Assembly: GCA_963974935.1 (NCBI GenBank)
Contig: CAXBEV010000011.1
Span: 60,884 to 124,883, forward strand
From: UBA4479 sp963974935
GTDB lineage: Bacteria; Pseudomonadota; Alphaproteobacteria; Rhodospirillales; Casp-alpha2
Length of the DNA stretch: 64,000 nt
Reading direction: 5' to 3'
The notes below the pieces were generated by a model. That model saw only the letters and a program-made list of their open reading frames with translations, searched no databases and was not told the origin of the DNA. Shown one piece after another: positions 24,433-33,386 of the stretch. Position 1 is the first letter of the stretch; each line of letters starts with the position of its first letter. A program made the position numbers and the translations under genes.

Positions 24433-25749
24433 ATGACCGACAAAAAACCCGCACCCAGCGATGGTCCGCCCGAATTCGGCTTTGCCACCCGCGCCATTCA
24501 TGCCGGCGCGAGCCCGGACCCAGTGACCGGCGCGCGCGCAACGCCGATCTATCAGACCACATCGTATGTGTTTGATGATGTGGAGCACGCCTCGGACCTG
24601 TTCAATCTACAGACGTTCGGCTTCATTTATTCCCGGCTGACCAATCCCACCGTGTCGGTATTGGAAGAGCGGATTGCGAACCTTGAAGGCGGCCGTGCCG
24701 GCGTTTGTGCGGCATCCGGGCATGCGGCGCAGTTTCTCACGTTCTTTACCCTGCTTGAGCCCGGCGACGAATTCATCGCATCAAAAAACTTGTATGGCGG
24801 CTCGATCACGCAATTCGGCGTCAGCTTTAAGCGGCTGGGCTGGCATTGCCATTTTGTCGACTGTACGACCCCCGACAACATCAAAGCCGCGATCACCCCA
24901 AAAACCAAAGCGATCTTTATCGAGGTGCTGGCCAACCCGGGCGGTGTGGTGCTCGACCTCGAAGCAATTGCCGCCATCGCCAAAGACGCCGGCATCCCGT
25001 TGATCGTCGACAACACCATGGCGACGCCGTACCTGTGCCGCCCCATCGAATGGGGCGCGGATATCGTCACCCACTCCATGACCAAATTTTTACAGGGCCA
25101 CGGCACATCGATGGGCGGCGCGATCGTCGAAAGCGGCAAATTCGATTGGACCTGTAAAAACGGTGGCCCTGGCTTTCCAACAATGACCGAACCCGACCCG
25201 GCTTATCATGGCCTCACGTTCTATGAGACGTTTGGCGATTTTGGCTTCACCATGAAGGCCCGCGCGGTCGCGCTCCGCGACTTCGGCCCTTCCCTATCGC
25301 CGACCAACGCGTTCAACACCATCACCGGCATCGAGACCCTACACGTGCGCATGCAGCGCCATGTCGAAAATGCCGAAAAGGTCGCGGCATTCTTGGAGAC
25401 CCACCCCGCCGTCGCCTGGGTCAGCTACGCCGGACTCGCATCGAGCCCGTACCGTGACCTTGCAAAAAAATACATGCCGAAAGGCGCAGGCTCAGTATTT
25501 ACGTTCGGCCTCAAGGGCGGGTTCGAAGCCGGGGTGAAATTGGTCGAGGGCGTCAACGTATTCTCGCACCTGGCCAACATCGGCGACACTAAATCGTTGA
25601 TCCTGCACCCGGCCTCGACCACGCACCGCCAGCTCACCGACGAACAACGTCAAGCTGCGGGCGCGACGGCGGAAACGATCCGTTTGTCGATTGGGATCGA
25701 GGACGCAGACGACTTGATTCGCGATCTAGATCAGGGGCTCTCTTTGTAA
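24433..25749 (+). CDS. O-acetylhomoserine sulfhydrylase / Cys-Met metabolism PLP enzyme (MetY-like)
   Basis: A 438-residue fold-type I PLP enzyme of the Cys/Met metabolism family. It opens with GFATRAIHAGASPDPVTGA and TPIYQTTSYVFDD, has YSRLTNPTVSVLEERIANLEG, and the Schiff-base Lys in THSMTKFLQGHG; RPIEWGADIV and the late HPASTTH match O-acetylhomoserine aminocarboxypropyltransferases. These make homocysteine or methionine precursors from activated homoserine and sulfide or methanethiol. ATG at 24433 is preferred to an upstream TTG at 24421. It overlaps or abuts the GNAT gene, closing the acyl-CoA operon. Regulation by a SAM riboswitch is not evident since it has no leader. Confidence 0.88.
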   Translation: MTDKKPAPSDGPPEFGFATRAIHAGASPDPVTGARATPIYQTTSYVFDDVEHASDLFNLQTFGFIYSRLTNPTVSVLEERIANLEGGRAGVCAASGHAAQFLTFFTLLEPGDEFIASKNLYGGSITQFGVSFKRLGWHCHFVDCTTPDNIKAAITPKTKAIFIEVLANPGGVVLDLEAIAAIAKDAGIPLIVDNTMATPYLCRPIEWGADIVTHSMTKFLQGHGTSMGGAIVESGKFDWTCKNGGPGFPTMTEPDPAYHGLTFYETFGDFGFTMKARAVALRDFGPSLSPTNAFNTITGIETLHVRMQRHVENAEKVAAFLETHPAVAWVSYAGLASSPYRDLAKKYMPKGAGSVFTFGLKGGFEAGVKLVEGVNVFSHLANIGDTKSLILHPASTTHRQLTDEQRQAAGATAETIRLSIGIEDADDLIRDLDQGLSL

Positions 25750-25750
25750 C

Positions 25751-25841
25751 GGGGAGGTCCCGGATCGCTGCGCGTCCGGGATGACGGTTTTAATAATGTG
25801 TCGTCATCCCGGGCGAGCATCGCGAGACCCGGGACCTCCCC
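25751..25841. repeat. Intergenic palindromic repeat, family C (copy 1)
   Basis: Outer arms GGGGAGGTCCCGG and CCGGGACCTCCCC, inner arms TCCGGGATGACG and CGTCATCCCGGG. It lies between the convergent MetY-like and MFS genes. A second copy is at 27113-27205. Confidence 0.85.
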
Positions 25842-25864
25842 GCCAACCAATCAAAAACCATGAC

Positions 25865-27055
25865 CTAAGCCACCACCCGTCGCTCGCGCGGCAGCACCGT
25901 TGCCGCGACGGCGCCTGTTACGGCAACGGCAGCCAGCACCGTGTACAACCAATAGAACCCGCCCGTCGCATCAAACAGCATGGCTTCTAACTGTACGCCC
26001 ATGGTCGAAAAGCCGATCGCGAGCACGAACTTGAACCCAAATGCCAGTGCGCGGCGCGTACGCGGCACGTAGCGCGCCAATATCACGTTTTCCGCCGGCA
26101 GGCCGCCGTTATTCGCCGCCATCATCATCACCGCGATCAGAATGATCATCGGGCCCGCAATGTTCGCAAGCAAGATCAGCAGCGGGACTTGGATCATGAA
26201 CGCGCCGATGTAGACGATCTTGGGCGATATCTTATCCGCCAGCCAACCGCCTGTAACCTGCATCAGGCCGGCGATAAAGAACACCAGCGCGACCATGCTG
26301 GAAATGCCCATAACACCGCCTGCGAACATGTCTTCGAGACGCAATTGAAAGGTCTTTGGTAGGCCCGCTTGCGAGGCTTGATAGATCACACCGGTGCACA
26401 ACATCGTTAAGGCCAGCACCGCGAAAACCCGGAACGCATCGCCTTTTTCGGCATCCGGTGTCGGCGCGCGGTCGCCATGGGTTTCAACGATGATGCCGCG
26501 CGCCACCAGCACGATAAACGCGATACCGACCAAAGTAATCATTGCTCCTGGAATGATAAACACCGCGCGCCAGCCCATCAGCGCAATGATAGAGCCTGCG
26601 CTCAACGCCGCAATCGCCGGGCCGAGGCCGCCGAAAATCCCATTGATGCCGAGTGCTGTGCCCCGGTTTAAGGCATTGCGGATCAGCCATGCGATACCGA
26701 CCGGATGATAGATCGAAGCACACAACCCGGTCAGCCCGAGCGTTGCCATGATCTGCCACGGCGACTGCGCAAGGCCAGTCAGCATCATCGCCAACCCGGT
26801 GCCGATGAAAAATACGCTCATCATCGGCACGGCCCCCCACTTGTCGCCGAGCCAGCCGGCGATCGGTGCACCGAAACCAAACAACACGCCGCCCAATACA
26901 GCCAACTGAATGGCTTCGCCGTGGGTCAGGCCAAGCTCGCCTTCAAGCGATAGCACCGCGACATAATACAGCGGCTGAAACAAATGGCTGAAGGTATGGC
27001 CAATACTGGAAAAGATCAGCGATAAACGTGCGGAACGGGCATCTGAAGTGGTCAT
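25865..27055 (-). CDS. MFS transporter
   Basis: A 396-residue inner-membrane transporter with about 12 predicted helices. The first-loop motif is GWLGDKWGAVPMM (motif A), followed by LGLTGLCASIYHPVGIAWL. The His-containing early helix (SSIGHTFSHLFQPLYY) is typical of fosmidomycin-resistance-like and related MFS members. The substrate is unknown. Both ends are flanked by family C palindromes (25751-25841 and 27113-27205). Confidence 0.9.
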   Translation of the reverse strand: MTTSDARSARLSLIFSSIGHTFSHLFQPLYYVAVLSLEGELGLTHGEAIQLAVLGGVLFGFGAPIAGWLGDKWGAVPMMSVFFIGTGLAMMLTGLAQSPWQIMATLGLTGLCASIYHPVGIAWLIRNALNRGTALGINGIFGGLGPAIAALSAGSIIALMGWRAVFIIPGAMITLVGIAFIVLVARGIIVETHGDRAPTPDAEKGDAFRVFAVLALTMLCTGVIYQASQAGLPKTFQLRLEDMFAGGVMGISSMVALVFFIAGLMQVTGGWLADKISPKIVYIGAFMIQVPLLILLANIAGPMIILIAVMMMAANNGGLPAENVILARYVPRTRRALAFGFKFVLAIGFSTMGVQLEAMLFDATGGFYWLYTVLAAVAVTGAVAATVLPRERRVVA

Positions 27056-27112
27056 GGGATTTAGTTAGAAGCTGCTGTGCAGAATGAAAAGAGCCATTTC
27101 CGAAAAACTGAC

Positions 27113-27205
27113 GGGGAGGTCCCGGATAACGCTACGCGTTTCCGGGATGACAATACAAAAAGAATCGTCATCCCGAGCGAGCAGCGCGAGACCCGGGACC
27201 TCCCC
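27113..27205. repeat. Intergenic palindromic repeat, family C (copy 2)
   Basis: 93 bp with the same outer (GGGGAGGTCCCGG) and inner (TCCGGGATGACA) arms as copy 1. It lies just past the 3' end of hutF. Confidence 0.85.
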
Positions 27206-27214
27206 GTCAAACAG

Positions 27215-28603
27215 CTAAAAATCCAAAGCCCGCATCACCTGCGAGAAGGCATCTAAAGTGTCTTGTTCACGCACGTGTCTACCGCCGACGACTTGGCGTT
27301 TGCCGCCGATCCAGACTTCGAGGAACGGCGGCGTGTTGGTGGCGAAGACCAGGCTGTCGATCAACCGATCCCCCGCCTTTCCGACCAGCGCCGGATGGCC
27401 TGGATCAAGTGCGACGAAGTCAGCACGCTTACCGACCGCGATCTCGCCGACCGGGCGCCCCGTCGCTTGGGCGCCGCCTTTGAGTGCCCCTTGATACAAT
27501 TGCACGCCGGTCGACGCGCCCGGCGATCCGGCGGCCAAATTACGATGCCGCTGCGTCAGACGCTGGCCGTATTCCAACAAACGAAGCTCTTCGATCATAT
27601 TAACCGAGATATGACTGTCAGACCCGATGCCAAATACACCGCTATCCGCGAGATAAGGGATCAACGGAAACAAGCCGTCGCCCAGGTTCGCCTCGGTGGT
27701 CGGACACAGGCCGGCGACGGCGCCGCTGACGGCCATCTGCGCGCGCTCGGCATCGGTTAAGTGCGTCGCGTGCACCAAGCACCAACGCGGGCCGATATCG
27801 GCGTGGTCAAACAACCATTCGACCGGACGCAGCCCGGTGTGCTTGACGGATTCCTCAACGTCGCGGGTCTGCTCGGCAACGTGAATATGCACGGGGGCGT
27901 TCGGCCCGATGCCTTGCAGGATATCGCGGAGCGCATCGGCATCTACATGTCGTGGGCTGTGTGGGGCAACGCCGACACACGTCTGCGGGTCGCCGTTGTG
28001 CACCGCCTCAACAGCATTGATGATCGTCAGCAACTGATCTGGAGTCGAGATAAAGCGCGCCTGCCCCGCGTTCGGTGCCGCCCCGCCATAGCCACCGTTC
28101 ACATACAGCACCGGCAACAAGGTGATGCCGATCCCGGCGCGCGCGGCGGCGCGCATTAAGGCCATCGACATCTCGGCTGGGTCCGCATAGGGCACACCGC
28201 CCGACCCATGATGCATGTAATGAAATTCACAGACAGCCGTGTAGCCGGCTTTGACCATCTCCACATACAATTGCGCGGCGACAGTCTCCAATAACTCGGG
28301 TGTGACCTGTTCAGCGAAGCGGTGCATGACCTCTCGCCAAGTCCAAAAGCTGTCGTTGGCGCCGGCGCCTGATGCGCGAAACTCGCTCATCCCAGCCATC
28401 GCGCGCTGATGCGCATGAGAATGCAAATTGGGCATACCAGGCAGCAATGGGCCCGGCACCCGGGTCATGTACTCAGCCTCAAAAGCGGTGTCGGTATCCA
28501 CGCGGGTGATTGTGCCCGCGGCATCGATGCTGATCTTGACATCTTTCGCCCAGCCGGACGCCAGCCAAGCGGTCTCGGCAAATACGCTGATACCGTTACT
28601 CAT
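27215..28603 (-). CDS. hutF: Formimidoylglutamate deiminase
   Basis: A 462-residue amidohydrolase that deaminates N-formimino-L-glutamate to N-formyl-L-glutamate in the five-step histidine degradation pathway. Metal and active-site motifs: PNLHSHAHQRAMAG, HIHVAEQTRDVEE, LVHATHLTDAE and GSDSHISVNMIEELRLLEYGQRL, all as in HutF. ATG at 28603 has GAGG upstream. No hutH, hutU, hutI or hutG is in the window, so it stands alone here. It is divergent from a peptide-type ABC substrate-binding protein gene. Confidence 0.92.
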   Translation of the reverse strand: MSNGISVFAETAWLASGWAKDVKISIDAAGTITRVDTDTAFEAEYMTRVPGPLLPGMPNLHSHAHQRAMAGMSEFRASGAGANDSFWTWREVMHRFAEQVTPELLETVAAQLYVEMVKAGYTAVCEFHYMHHGSGGVPYADPAEMSMALMRAAARAGIGITLLPVLYVNGGYGGAAPNAGQARFISTPDQLLTIINAVEAVHNGDPQTCVGVAPHSPRHVDADALRDILQGIGPNAPVHIHVAEQTRDVEESVKHTGLRPVEWLFDHADIGPRWCLVHATHLTDAERAQMAVSGAVAGLCPTTEANLGDGLFPLIPYLADSGVFGIGSDSHISVNMIEELRLLEYGQRLTQRHRNLAAGSPGASTGVQLYQGALKGGAQATGRPVGEIAVGKRADFVALDPGHPALVGKAGDRLIDSLVFATNTPPFLEVWIGGKRQVVGGRHVREQDTLDAFSQVMRALDF

Positions 28604-28690
28604 GTTGCACCTCGCACATTCGTCATGATGAGTCTTTCGTCCCCACCCCCACGTGATAATCTCTGCGTCATGCCGAGGCAAGGAGGACGC

Positions 28691-30373
28691 ATGACACGTA
28701 CGCTGCAAACCAGACTGAAACGATGCTTACATATGGCAGCATTTTTCGCGCTCGGCCTGATGCTGCAAACCGCGACGGCTCTGGCTAAAGACTTAGTGAT
28801 CGGTATCACCCAGTACCCGTCAACGTTTCATCCGAACATCGATTCCATGCTGGCGAAGTCCTACGTGCACGGCCTGACCCGGCGCCCGGTCACCGTGACG
28901 GATGCGGATTGGACACTGCAATGTATGCTGTGCACGTCGTTACCGACCTTGGAAAACGGCGGTGCGGTTCTTGAGAAAACCCCCGACGGCAAAGACGGCA
29001 TCGCCGTCACGTACCGCCTACAGAAAGACGCCGTATGGGCCGACGGCGTGCCGGTCAGCGTCGACGATGTGATCTTCACGTGGGAGGTCGGCAAGCATCC
29101 GCAATCCGGCGTCGCCTCGGCTGAGGGCTATCGGCGTATCCTCAGCATTGATCGGATCGACGACAAAATCTTCACGCTGCACGTCGACCGTCGCACCTTT
29201 GACTACAACGACCTCTCCAGCCTCAATCTGCTACCCGCACATATTGAGCGGGACAAATTCAACGACCCGGCCGCGTACCGCACGCAAACGACCTTCGATA
29301 CCGCACCGACCACGCTCGGCCTGTATATGGGTCCCTATGTAATGACCAAGGTCGAAACCGGGTCATTCATGGTGTTTGAAAAAAACCCACGCTGGTGGGG
29401 TAAAGCGCCGGCGTTCGATAAAATTACGGTGCGCGTGATCGAAAACACCGCGACCCTCGAAGCGAACTTGCTGTCGGGCAGCATTGATATGATTGCGGGC
29501 GAGCTTGGGCTCAACGTCGACCAAGCGCTGGCGTTCGAACAACGCCACAGCGACCGCTTTCACGTGCAGTTTAATCCAGGCCTGATTTACGAACATATCG
29601 ACTTGATGCTCGACAATCCGATCCTCGCCGACCGACGCGTTCGCCAAGCGCTGATGTACGCGCTTGACCGCAAAGTTATTTCCGAACGCCTGTTCGGCGG
29701 CAAGCAGCCCGTCGCCGACACCGGCGTCAATCCGTTGGATTGGGTGTATGCAGATGACGTGCCGCGCTATCCACACGATTTAAGAAAAGCTGCGGAATTA
29801 TTGGATGCAGTAGGATGGACCCGGCGCGGCAATGAGGTCCGCAAAAATGCAGCAGGCGCGCCGCTTCGCTTCACCTTGATGACCACAGCCGGCAACCGCA
29901 CCCGGGAATTGGTGCAGCAGGTTTTACAAAGCCAGTGGAAGGCCGCTGGTATCGAGGTGCGCATCAACAACGAGCCTGCGCGCGTGTTCTTCGGCGAAAC
30001 CGTGACCAAGCGCAAATTCGAGGCGATGGCGATGTTCGCGTGGATTTCGGCGCCGGAAAGCGTGCCCCGCACGACGCTGCACAGCGAAGAAATCCCAACC
30101 GAGGCCAACAATTGGAGCGGCCAGAATTACACCGGCTACAAAAACCCGGACCTCGACAAGATTCTAGAGACCATCGAGCTTGAGTTGGACCGCAGAAAAC
30201 GCAAAGCGATGTGGCGCGAGTTGCAGCATATCTATGCCACCGAGCTCCCCGCCCTGCCCCTCTACTTCCGGGCCAACCCCTTCATTATGCCGCCCTGGTT
30301 AGCGGGAATAAGACCAACCGGCCATCAATACCCGACCACACTCTGGGTCGAGGAGTGGGCGGTAAAAAAGTAA
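28691..30373 (+). CDS. ABC transporter substrate-binding protein, peptide/opine type (SBP_bac_5)
   Basis: A 560-residue exported binding protein. Signal peptide: basic TRLKRCLH, hydrophobic AAFFALGLMLQTATALA, cleavage before KDLVIG. The mature part has the family markers VTYRLQKDAVWADGVPVSVDDVIFTWE, NPRWWGK, RRVRQALMYALDRKVISERLF and a C-terminal PALPLYFRANPFI. AAGGAGG is before the ATG. Delivers di/oligopeptides or similar ligands to the two permeases downstream; the ligand is unknown. A short family E hairpin lies between it and the permease genes. Confidence 0.92.
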   Translation: MTRTLQTRLKRCLHMAAFFALGLMLQTATALAKDLVIGITQYPSTFHPNIDSMLAKSYVHGLTRRPVTVTDADWTLQCMLCTSLPTLENGGAVLEKTPDGKDGIAVTYRLQKDAVWADGVPVSVDDVIFTWEVGKHPQSGVASAEGYRRILSIDRIDDKIFTLHVDRRTFDYNDLSSLNLLPAHIERDKFNDPAAYRTQTTFDTAPTTLGLYMGPYVMTKVETGSFMVFEKNPRWWGKAPAFDKITVRVIENTATLEANLLSGSIDMIAGELGLNVDQALAFEQRHSDRFHVQFNPGLIYEHIDLMLDNPILADRRVRQALMYALDRKVISERLFGGKQPVADTGVNPLDWVYADDVPRYPHDLRKAAELLDAVGWTRRGNEVRKNAAGAPLRFTLMTTAGNRTRELVQQVLQSQWKAAGIEVRINNEPARVFFGETVTKRKFEAMAMFAWISAPESVPRTTLHSEEIPTEANNWSGQNYTGYKNPDLDKILETIELELDRRKRKAMWRELQHIYATELPALPLYFRANPFIMPPWLAGIRPTGHQYPTTLWVEEWAVKK

Positions 30374-30382
30374 GGCAACGGA

Positions 30383-30412
30383 GTCCCTCTCCCCCTTCTA
30401 GGGGGAGAGGTG
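30383..30412. repeat. Intergenic palindromic repeat, family E (short copy)
   Basis: CCCTCTCCCCC-TTCTA-GGGGGAGAGG hairpin, matching the inner arms of 18723-18827. It lies within the ABC transporter operon, between the binding-protein gene and the first permease, where it could stabilise the upstream mRNA. Confidence 0.75.
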
Positions 30413-30453
30413 TTCTACCTTCCAGCGGCGCGGGTGTGATGGTACGGTTTTAG

Positions 30454-31419
30454 ATGATTGTGTTTTTAATTCGGCGCAGCTTCCAATCGCTGATCGTATT
30501 GTTGGTAATGTCATTTGTGATCTATGGATTGATCGGGTTGATGCCCGGTGATCCGGTGGATTTGATGATCTCGGCCGATCCCGATATCACGTCGCAAGAT
30601 GCGGCGCGGCTGCGCACACTTTATGGTCTCGATCAACCGCTATGGTCGCGCTATGTGCATTGGTTAGGGTCGGCGCTTTCGGGTGACTTCGGTTATTCAA
30701 GGCTGTACGCGCAGCCGGTCTGGGACGCGATTATACCCGCGCTTTCAAACACGCTTATCTTGCTGATTTCTAGCCTCGCACTGGCGCTGGCGATCGCTTT
30801 GCCGGCGGGCGTGTTCGCAGCAACGCGGCCTTATTCACTGAGCGATTACGGCATCAATCTAGCGGCGTTTGCCGGGATTTCGATGCCGCCGTTCTGGCTC
30901 GGGATTCTGCTGATATTGTTGTTTTCCGTCGTGCTCGGCTGGCTGCCCGCAGGCGGCACGGCAGCGGCATCCGGCAGTGAGGGTGTTTGGAACCACATAA
31001 AATTTTTGATCTTACCGATTGCCAGCCTGACCATCGCCGGTATCGGTGGACACACCCGCTATATGCGGGCCTCAATGATCGAGACCTTGCGCCAAGATTA
31101 TATCCGCACGGCGCGGGCCAAGGGGTTGTCGGAGTCCCGTGTCGTGTTGGGGCATGCGCTCCGCAACGCGATGATCCCGGTCGTAACCGTGATCGCACTT
31201 GATCTGGGCGTGTTGTTTTCCGGCGCGCTGATCACCGAGACGGTATTTGCGTATCCGGGCATGGGCAAGCTGATCTATGACGCGATCATGGGCAATGACT
31301 ATAACTTGGCGCTGGTGACACTGTTGCTGGCGACCGCACTAACGCTGATCGGCAACTTGCTGGCCGATGTCGCCTATGCGGTACTCGATCCACGCATTTC
31401 GTATACGAAGGACGCGTGA
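30454..31419 (+). CDS. ABC transporter permease, DppB/OppB type
   Basis: A 321-residue inner-membrane permease with six predicted helices. The N-terminal LMPGDPVDLMI and LRTLYGLDQPLWSRYVHWL blocks and the EAA-type loop DYIRTARAKGLSESRVVLGHALRNAMIP (ATPase contact) are standard for DppB. Its stop overlaps the next start (TGATG), so both permeases are coupled. Confidence 0.95.
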   Translation: MIVFLIRRSFQSLIVLLVMSFVIYGLIGLMPGDPVDLMISADPDITSQDAARLRTLYGLDQPLWSRYVHWLGSALSGDFGYSRLYAQPVWDAIIPALSNTLILLISSLALALAIALPAGVFAATRPYSLSDYGINLAAFAGISMPPFWLGILLILLFSVVLGWLPAGGTAAASGSEGVWNHIKFLILPIASLTIAGIGGHTRYMRASMIETLRQDYIRTARAKGLSESRVVLGHALRNAMIPVVTVIALDLGVLFSGALITETVFAYPGMGKLIYDAIMGNDYNLALVTLLLATALTLIGNLLADVAYAVLDPRISYTKDA

Positions 31420-32360
31420 TGGACGACGCCCGCGCCCCCGCCCTACCCGTCGAGACCGGCACGCGATGGATCGCGCGCCGGTTTGCCCAGCATCGCTTAG
31501 CGCTGGCCAGTGCGGTGATCATTATTTGTCTGGCCACGCTGGCCATCTCCGCACCGCTGATCAAAGCCATGCTGGGGGTCGAGGCGGATGCGGTCGATCT
31601 GTTCAATCGTTATGGCCCACCAAGCACCACACATCCGCTCGGCACTGACGAGTTGGGGCGCGATGTCTTAATCCGCTTGCTGTACGGCGGCCAGGTGTCA
31701 CTGTTCGTCGGCCTGACGGCAACCATCGCGGCGGCGCTGATCGGCACCTGCATCGGCTTGCTGTCGGGCTACATCGGCGGGCGCACGGATGCGGTGATCA
31801 TGCGCATCACCGACGGCGTCATCGCGCTACCGGTGCTGCCGTTGCTGATCGTTTTGGCGGCGATTGATTTGAACAAACTGGGCCTGCCTGATGGCGTGAT
31901 CGGATCGGAAAACGCGAGCTTGTATCGGATCGTCGCCATCGTCGCCCTGGTCGGATGGACCACGGTCGCACGCTTGGTGCGGGCCAGCACATTGGCGCTG
32001 AAAGCACGCCCGTTTGTTGAAGCCGCACGTGCGCAAGGGGCAGGTCCGCTCAGGATCATGGCGCGCCATATCCTGCCGAACTTGGCGTCACCGATCATCG
32101 TCGCGACGACGTTGGCGGTGGGCAATGTAATATTGTTGGAGTCGGTGCTAAGCTTTTTAGGGCTCGGCATCCAGCCGCCGATCCCAAGTTGGGGCAACCT
32201 TTTAACGGGTGCCCAAGAAACTATTTGGCAGGCGCCGGGATTAGCATTTTATCCGGGGATGTTGATTTTCGTGACCGTGGTCGCGTTCAACTTCGTCGGT
32301 GACGGGCTGCAGGACGCGCTCGACCCGCGCGCCCGTAACCGACAAAGTGATGGTCATTGA
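31419..32360 (+). CDS. ABC transporter permease, DppC/OppC type
   Basis: A 313-residue permease: N-terminal helix, then HPLGTDELGRDVLIRLLYGGQVSLFVG and the EAA loop PFVEAARAQGAGPLRIMARHILPN. It pairs with the DppB-type subunit. I start it at the ATG at 31419; a GTG at 31416 is also possible. No ATPase gene (DppD/DppF) follows: the next gene is on the opposite strand 7 bp away, so the ATPases must be encoded elsewhere. Confidence 0.95.
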   Translation: MDDARAPALPVETGTRWIARRFAQHRLALASAVIIICLATLAISAPLIKAMLGVEADAVDLFNRYGPPSTTHPLGTDELGRDVLIRLLYGGQVSLFVGLTATIAAALIGTCIGLLSGYIGGRTDAVIMRITDGVIALPVLPLLIVLAAIDLNKLGLPDGVIGSENASLYRIVAIVALVGWTTVARLVRASTLALKARPFVEAARAQGAGPLRIMARHILPNLASPIIVATTLAVGNVILLESVLSFLGLGIQPPIPSWGNLLTGAQETIWQAPGLAFYPGMLIFVTVVAFNFVGDGLQDALDPRARNRQSDGH

Positions 32361-32367
32361 CTGACGC

Positions 32368-33207
32368 TTAGTGCGCGAACAGCACCGGCACCGTCATACT
32401 GTCCAGCAGCGTGTTGGTGGCCCCGCCCAAGATCAGTTCACCCAATCTTGAATGCCCATAGCCGCCGACGACAATCATGTCGGCGCCGATGTTGGCGGCC
32501 TCATTCAGCAACACCACGCCGACGCCTTTGCCTTCGGACTTATAATGATCGGCTTCGGCATTCACACCATGGGACGCCAAATAACGCGCCAGATCAGCGC
32601 CCGGCAGATCACCCAAACCCCGCACACCCGGCTTCGGATCGACGCAAAGCACCTTCACACTTCTGGCACTTTGTAAGATCGGCAGCGCATTGCGCACCGC
32701 ACGCGCCGCGTGATCGCTGCCGTCCCAACCGATCAGTACTTTGGTCCCCATACCTTTAAGGGCCGGCGTACGCGGCGTGACGATAACCGGCGCGCCCGAG
32801 CCCAAAATCACATGATCGGCAATGGCGCGGGTGCGTTGCACGTCTTCATCATCGTTCGGCTGTCCCATGACCACGATATCGGCGTAACGTGCATGCGCGC
32901 AGATCACATCTTCGACTTGATCACGCCAATCCCCGGATCGGGTTTCGTACGAGATACCGTTTTTCTTACACGTTTCCTCGAAGGCTTTCTTGGTTGCGGC
33001 CTCGTTTTCTTCGACGTTTTGTTGGTGCTGCTGAATGACCTCGGCCGGAAGCTGAACAACCACATAAGTCGGCATGTCATAGGGCACACCCGCAAAAATT
33101 CCGATCAAGCGCGCATCGTGACGCTCGGCCAGGGTAACGGCGGCATCGACAACTATGTTGCCGTACTTGGTGCCGCTAAGGTGAACCAGAATATCTTTAA
33201 TCGCCAT
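32368..33207 (-). CDS. Universal stress protein, two tandem Usp domains
   Basis: A 279-residue cytosolic protein made of two Usp domains (about 1-145 and 150-279). The first begins MAIKDILVHLSGTKYG; the second starts KVLIGWDGSDHAARAV and ends in GGYGHSRLGELILGGATNTLL, the ATP-binding G-2x-G-9x-G-S/T loop. Tandem UspA proteins of this type are often induced by low oxygen or starvation. The start has GGAGG upstream. An FNR/FixK-like site lies at 33272-33285, about 71 bp from the start codon, fitting low-oxygen control. Confidence 0.92.
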   Translation of the reverse strand: MAIKDILVHLSGTKYGNIVVDAAVTLAERHDARLIGIFAGVPYDMPTYVVVQLPAEVIQQHQQNVEENEAATKKAFEETCKKNGISYETRSGDWRDQVEDVICAHARYADIVVMGQPNDDEDVQRTRAIADHVILGSGAPVIVTPRTPALKGMGTKVLIGWDGSDHAARAVRNALPILQSARSVKVLCVDPKPGVRGLGDLPGADLARYLASHGVNAEADHYKSEGKGVGVVLLNEAANIGADMIVVGGYGHSRLGELILGGATNTLLDSMTVPVLFAH

Positions 33208-33271
33208 CTGAATGCCCTCCGAGAGCCGTTGTTGAATACAGTGATTAAAGACCACGGCGCGGCGGTGCGCG

Positions 33272-33285
33272 TTGACATAAGTCAA
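33272..33285. promoter_or_regulatory. FNR/FixK-like box upstream of the universal stress protein
   Basis: TTGACATAAGTCAA is a perfect palindrome of half-site TTGAC and fits TTGA-N6-TCAA. On the minus strand a -10-like TAATCA (33242-33247) would place a start near 33236, with the box centred about 42 bp upstream (class II position). On the plus strand it could also influence the aminotransferase at 33387. Confidence 0.6.
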
Positions 33286-33386
33286 TCCGGGATCAATCCC
33301 AAACAAGTGCCCTGGACTCTGTGCCTGGAAAGAGATTTCATACCCGAAGGCGGCATCGCGTCGCCGCTATGGATCGGAGGACTCCC

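Noticed and set aside
24421..24433. SAM riboswitch ahead of the MetY-like gene
   Set aside because: The gene overlaps or abuts the upstream GNAT gene, leaving no leader to fold.
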